A stretch of 64,000 nt of DNA from Parvularculaceae bacterium (GTDB lineage: Bacteria > Pseudomonadota > Alphaproteobacteria > Caulobacterales > Parvularculaceae), in NCBI GenBank assembly GCA_021776475.1, contig JAJFFV010000005.1:310001-374000 (forward strand), given 5' to 3'. Positions 60,102 through 64,000 of this stretch are shown piece by piece. The notes beneath the pieces are model-generated. The model did not search any database and was not told where the DNA came from. It worked only from the letters and a program-made list of their open reading frames with translations. The first letter of the stretch is position 1. Each line of letters opens with the position of its first letter. Made by a program: the position numbers and the translations under genes.

Positions 60102-61139
60102 ATGTTTGATGACAAGACAGAAACCAAAACCATGAACATGATCGAAGCGATCCGCGACGCCCACGATGTGATGATGGAACGCGACAGCAATGTCGTCGTG
60201 TTCGGTGAAGATGTCGGATATTTCGGCGGCGTCTTCCGCTGTACGGCTGGCCTGCAGGAAAAGTACGGAAAATCCCGTGCCTTCGATACGCCAATCTCTG
60301 AAAATGGCATTGTTGGTGCTGCTGTTGGCATGGCAGCTTACGGTCTGCGCCCCTGCGTCGAAGTGCAGTTCGCTGACTATATGTTCCCGGCCTATGACCA
60401 GATCACACAGGAAGCTGCACGTCTGCGCTTTCGCTCCAAGGGTCAGTTCACGGCGCCGATGACGATCCGCATGCCAACCGGCGGCGGTATTTTTGGCGGC
60501 ATGACCCACAGCCAGAGCCCGGAAGCTCTGTTTACCCACGTTGCGGGCCTCAAGACCGTGATTCCGTGTACCCCTTATGATGCCAAGGGCCTCTTGATCT
60601 CTGCGATTGAGGATGATGACCCGGTGATCTTCCTCGAACCTAAGCGGCTGTATAATGGTCCGTTCGATGGTCATCATGATCGTCCGGTCGTCCCCTGGTC
60701 AAAACACCCTGCAGGCGAAGTCCCAGTTGGCTACTACAACATTCCGCTCGGCAAGGCCGCGACGATCCGAGAAGGTAGTGACGTCACCGTCCTCGCCTAC
60801 GGCACGATGCGGTTTGTCGCGGAGGTTGCAGCTGAAGAAACTGGCGTCGATGCCGAGATCCTTGATCTCAGAACTCTGCTGCCGCTCGATTTGGAAGCGA
60901 TTGAACAATCCGTCAGGAAAACCGGTCGCTGTGTTATTATTCATGAAGCAACCCGCACGTCAGGCTTTGGTGCCGAGCTTCTGTCAATCGTGCAGGAAAG
61001 CTGCTTCTATCATCTGGAAGCCCCTGTGATGCGGGTGACAGGCTGGGACACGCCATATCCACACGCTCAGGAATGGGAATATTTTCCCGGACCAAAGCGC
61101 GTTGGCGAAGCACTGAAGAAAGTTATGGAGGCCGCATAG
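60102..61139 (+). CDS. bkdA2: 2-oxoisovalerate dehydrogenase E1 beta subunit
   Basis: MNMIEAIRDAHDVMMERDSNVVVFGEDVGYFGGVFRCTAGLQEKYGKSRAFDTPISENGIVGAAVG. Confidence 0.95.
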   Translation: MFDDKTETKTMNMIEAIRDAHDVMMERDSNVVVFGEDVGYFGGVFRCTAGLQEKYGKSRAFDTPISENGIVGAAVGMAAYGLRPCVEVQFADYMFPAYDQITQEAARLRFRSKGQFTAPMTIRMPTGGGIFGGMTHSQSPEALFTHVAGLKTVIPCTPYDAKGLLISAIEDDDPVIFLEPKRLYNGPFDGHHDRPVVPWSKHPAGEVPVGYYNIPLGKAATIREGSDVTVLAYGTMRFVAEVAAEETGVDAEILDLRTLLPLDLEAIEQSVRKTGRCVIIHEATRTSGFGAELLSIVQESCFYHLEAPVMRVTGWDTPYPHAQEWEYFPGPKRVGEALKKVMEAA

Positions 61140-62471
61140 ATGGGTGTACATGTTATAAAGCTCCCCGATGTCGGCGAAGGCGTTGCTGAAGCGGAATTTG
61201 TCGAACTTCATGTGAAGCCCGGCGATGTCGTCAACCCCGACGATACGCTGGCCGATGTGATGACCGACAAGGCGACAGTGGAGATCCCTTCACCGGTCGC
61301 TGGCACGGTCATCTGGATCGGCCCGGCAGTGGGCGAGACAATCGCCGTCGGCTCGGAAGTCATCAAACTAGAAGTCGCTGGCGCCGGTAATACCAGGGAA
61401 GGCGCAAGTGCAGAAGCGCCGGCTCAAGCGGCAAACGGTTCTGCCAATGCCACGGCGGCCACTGTAAAAGCTGAAGCCGGGGCAAAAAAACCAACAAAAA
61501 AATCTATCCCTGTGCCGGCGGCAATAACGGAAAAAAAACCTGCGGCAGCGGCAACGGCTGCAGCACGACAAACTGGTGCTGCCCGTCAGGTTGGGGAAAA
61601 ACCGCTCGCCTCCCCCGCCGTGCGTAAACGTGCCTATGATCAGGGCGTCGATCTGCAATATGTTCACGGCTCAGGTCCGGCTGGCCGTATATCTCATGAA
61701 GATCTCGATGCGTTTATCGGCGGCGCCGCCCCGGTTCTGGCCCGAGGTCCTGGATACGCCCCGAACACAGAGATTGAAGAAATCAAAGTCATTGGCCTCA
61801 GACGCAAAATCGCCGAAAAAATGCAAGACGCCAAACGGCGCATCCCGCATTTTGCCTATGTCGAAGAAACTGACGTGACCGGCCTTGAAGATTTGCGCCA
61901 GCATATGAATGCAAACCGCCGGGACGGCCAGCCGAAACTGACTGTCCTGCCTTTTATCATGCGTGCACTGATTTTGGCCCTTAAGCAATATCCGCAAATG
62001 AATGCCCGGTTTGATGACGATAACGGTGTCGTTTATCGTTACGGCGGGTCGCATCTCGGGATCGCGACGCAAACACCGAACGGTCTGATCGTACCAGTAA
62101 TCCGGCATGCCGAAGCCAATGATCTGTGGACCAATGCACTGGAAATGAAACGTCTCGCCGATGCCGCGCGTGACGGGACGGCCAAGCGAGACGAGCTTGC
62201 CGGTTCAACGATCACCATCACCAGCCTTGGGGCCATGGGTGGCATTGTCACCACGCCGGTGATCAACCATCCGGAAGTCGCCATCATCGGCGTCAACAAA
62301 ATCATGACCCGCCCGGTTTACAATAGTGAAGGCCAATTAGTGCCGCGCAAGATGATGAACCTATCTTCGTCGTTTGATCACCGCGTCGTCGATGGCTGGG
62401 ACGCGGCTGAGTTCATTCAGACAATCAAAGCCTATCTGGAATTCCCGGCAACGATGTTTATGGACAACTGA
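61140..62471 (+). CDS. bkdB: Branched-chain keto acid dehydrogenase E2 (dihydrolipoamide acyltransferase)
   Basis: Lipoyl domain (DTLADVMTDKATVEIPSPVAG), PSBD, catalytic domain ending SFDHRVVDGWDAAEF. Confidence 0.95.
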   Translation: MGVHVIKLPDVGEGVAEAEFVELHVKPGDVVNPDDTLADVMTDKATVEIPSPVAGTVIWIGPAVGETIAVGSEVIKLEVAGAGNTREGASAEAPAQAANGSANATAATVKAEAGAKKPTKKSIPVPAAITEKKPAAAATAAARQTGAARQVGEKPLASPAVRKRAYDQGVDLQYVHGSGPAGRISHEDLDAFIGGAAPVLARGPGYAPNTEIEEIKVIGLRRKIAEKMQDAKRRIPHFAYVEETDVTGLEDLRQHMNANRRDGQPKLTVLPFIMRALILALKQYPQMNARFDDDNGVVYRYGGSHLGIATQTPNGLIVPVIRHAEANDLWTNALEMKRLADAARDGTAKRDELAGSTITITSLGAMGGIVTTPVINHPEVAIIGVNKIMTRPVYNSEGQLVPRKMMNLSSSFDHRVVDGWDAAEFIQTIKAYLEFPATMFMDN

Positions 62472-62484
62472 TAAGGATTAATCA

Positions 62485-63876
62485 GTGAACGACATTACTT
62501 GTAAAGTTCTTGTGCTGGGCGGTGGACCTGGCGGCTACGTCGCGGGTATCCGCGCCGGACAACTTGGCTTGGACACGGTGCTTATAGAAGGCCAAAAGCT
62601 TGGCGGCTGCTGCCTCAATGTCGGCTGCATCCCGTCCAAGGCGTTCATCCACGCCGCTAACGAAGTCGATAAAGTGAACCATTTCGCCAACGGCTCGGCC
62701 CTAGGCATCAAGGTCTCAAATCCTGAATTCACCCTTTCCAAAACCGTCGAATGGAAAGATGGGATCGTCAGCCGCCTCAACACCGGCGTCGCAGGCTTGC
62801 TCAAAAAAAATAAAGTCAAAATCATCGAGGGCTGGGGCGAGATGCAGGACGGCAAGACCTGCCTTGTCAAAACCGATGACGGCGAAGTTTTGATCCGCGC
62901 AGAGCACGTCATCCTAGCCACCGGCTCGATCTCGACGGCGCTGCCCAACCTACCCTTCGGTGATAAAATTGTATCATCGTCGGACATTCTTTCGCTCAAT
63001 GAAGTGCCCGCCAAACTGGCCGTCATTGGCGGCGGCTATATCGGTCTCGAACTTGGCATCGCCATGCGCAAGATGGGCAGTGATGTCACCATCGTTGAGG
63101 CAACTCCGTCGATCCTGCCGCAATATGACAAGTCGCTCACCAAACCGGTGATGAAACGAATGGACGAGCTTGGCATGACGGTAATGCTCAATGCCGTGGC
63201 CGACGGCCTTAACAACAAGGGCGACCTCACCATCCTCGACAAGGAAGGCAAAAAGCAGGTCATCAAGGCTGACAAAATCCTTGTCACCGTCGGTCGCTCA
63301 CCGCGCACTGAAGGCTGGGGTATCGAAAACCTGGCTCTCGATTTGGATGGACGCTTCCTCAAGATTGATGACCAGTGCTCGACTTCGATGAAAAGTGTCT
63401 GGGCAATTGGCGATGTCACCGGCGAGCCGATGCTGGCCCATCGCGCTATGGCACAAGGCGAAATGGTTGCGGAAATTATCGCAGGCCACAACCGCCGTTG
63501 GGACAAGCGCGCGATCCCGGCAATCTGCTTTACCGATCCTGAAGTCGTCAGTGTGGGTCTTTCTGAAACACAGGCAAAAGAACAAGGCCACGAGATTATG
63601 AAAGCCGAGTTCCCGTTCATGGCCAATGGTCGGGCCATGACGCAGGAAGATGAAACCGGCTTCGTCCGCATCATCGCCCGTAAAGACAATCACCTAATCC
63701 TCGGCGTTGAAGCCGTTGGTGGCGAAGTTTCCGAACTGTCAGCCGAGTTCGCACTGGCGATTGAAATGGGTGCGACCTTGGAAGACATCGCGGGCACCAT
63801 CCACGCACACCCGACCAAGAGTGAAGCCGTTCTGGAATCTGGGTTGCGGGCTTTGGGTCAGGCGTTGCATATTTAG
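62485..63876 (+). CDS. lpdA: Dihydrolipoyl dehydrogenase (E3)
   Basis: VLGGGPGGYVAGIRAGQLG, GGCCLNVGCIPSKAFIHA, AIGDVTGEPMLAHRAMAQG, HAHPTKSEAV. Confidence 0.95.
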   Translation: MNDITCKVLVLGGGPGGYVAGIRAGQLGLDTVLIEGQKLGGCCLNVGCIPSKAFIHAANEVDKVNHFANGSALGIKVSNPEFTLSKTVEWKDGIVSRLNTGVAGLLKKNKVKIIEGWGEMQDGKTCLVKTDDGEVLIRAEHVILATGSISTALPNLPFGDKIVSSSDILSLNEVPAKLAVIGGGYIGLELGIAMRKMGSDVTIVEATPSILPQYDKSLTKPVMKRMDELGMTVMLNAVADGLNNKGDLTILDKEGKKQVIKADKILVTVGRSPRTEGWGIENLALDLDGRFLKIDDQCSTSMKSVWAIGDVTGEPMLAHRAMAQGEMVAEIIAGHNRRWDKRAIPAICFTDPEVVSVGLSETQAKEQGHEIMKAEFPFMANGRAMTQEDETGFVRIIARKDNHLILGVEAVGGEVSELSAEFALAIEMGATLEDIAGTIHAHPTKSEAVLESGLRALGQALHI

Positions 63877-63885
63877 CGGTGGTGA

Positions 63886-64000
63886 CTATTTTCCAGATCG
63901 CTGCGTCAGGGCAATAATCACCCCACTGACATAAAGAATTCCACCGACCAACACCACATTGAGCGCCCAGCTTTCGGGCAACAAATAAATGTCACGCGCC
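63886..64000 (-). CDS. C-terminus of a membrane protein, 5' part outside window
   Basis: Hand translation: ...ARDIYLLPESWALNVVLVGGILYVSGVIIALTQRSGK*; hydrophobic helix then a basic tail. Confidence 0.5.
   Translation of the reverse strand, partial: ARDIYLLPESWALNVVLVGGILYVSGVIIALTQRSGK

Overview
This is a 64 kb chromosomal window from an alphaproteobacterium. The placement is inferred from ChvG/ChvI-HprK-EIIA-HPr, class I LysRS, PrtD-type T1SS, TTAA-N7-TTAA boxes and general gene content. It is mostly densely packed core or metabolic genes: pyrD, lysK, prkA-yeaH-spoVR, a radical SAM/DUF938 block, dcd, apaG, trkH, a complete type I secretion operon, galU and scattered exopolysaccharide genes, chvIG-hprK-PTS, cobB, ahcY, and a bkd branched-chain keto-acid dehydrogenase operon. 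There is one tRNA-Gly(CCC). The region from about 48.9 to 57.3 kb looks more accessory. It holds a TIR-TM-WD40 protein with a small overlapping downstream partner ORF, an S1/P1-type nuclease, orphan secreted and hypothetical proteins, and apparent gene relics (a VCBS/FG-GAP tail and an MmsA N-terminal stub) that the ORF track does not call as genes. No CRISPR array, rRNA, intact transposase or prophage was seen. The best lead for an undescribed system is the TIR-WD40 plus small ORF pair. Family names are from reading the supplied translations by eye; no database search was run.
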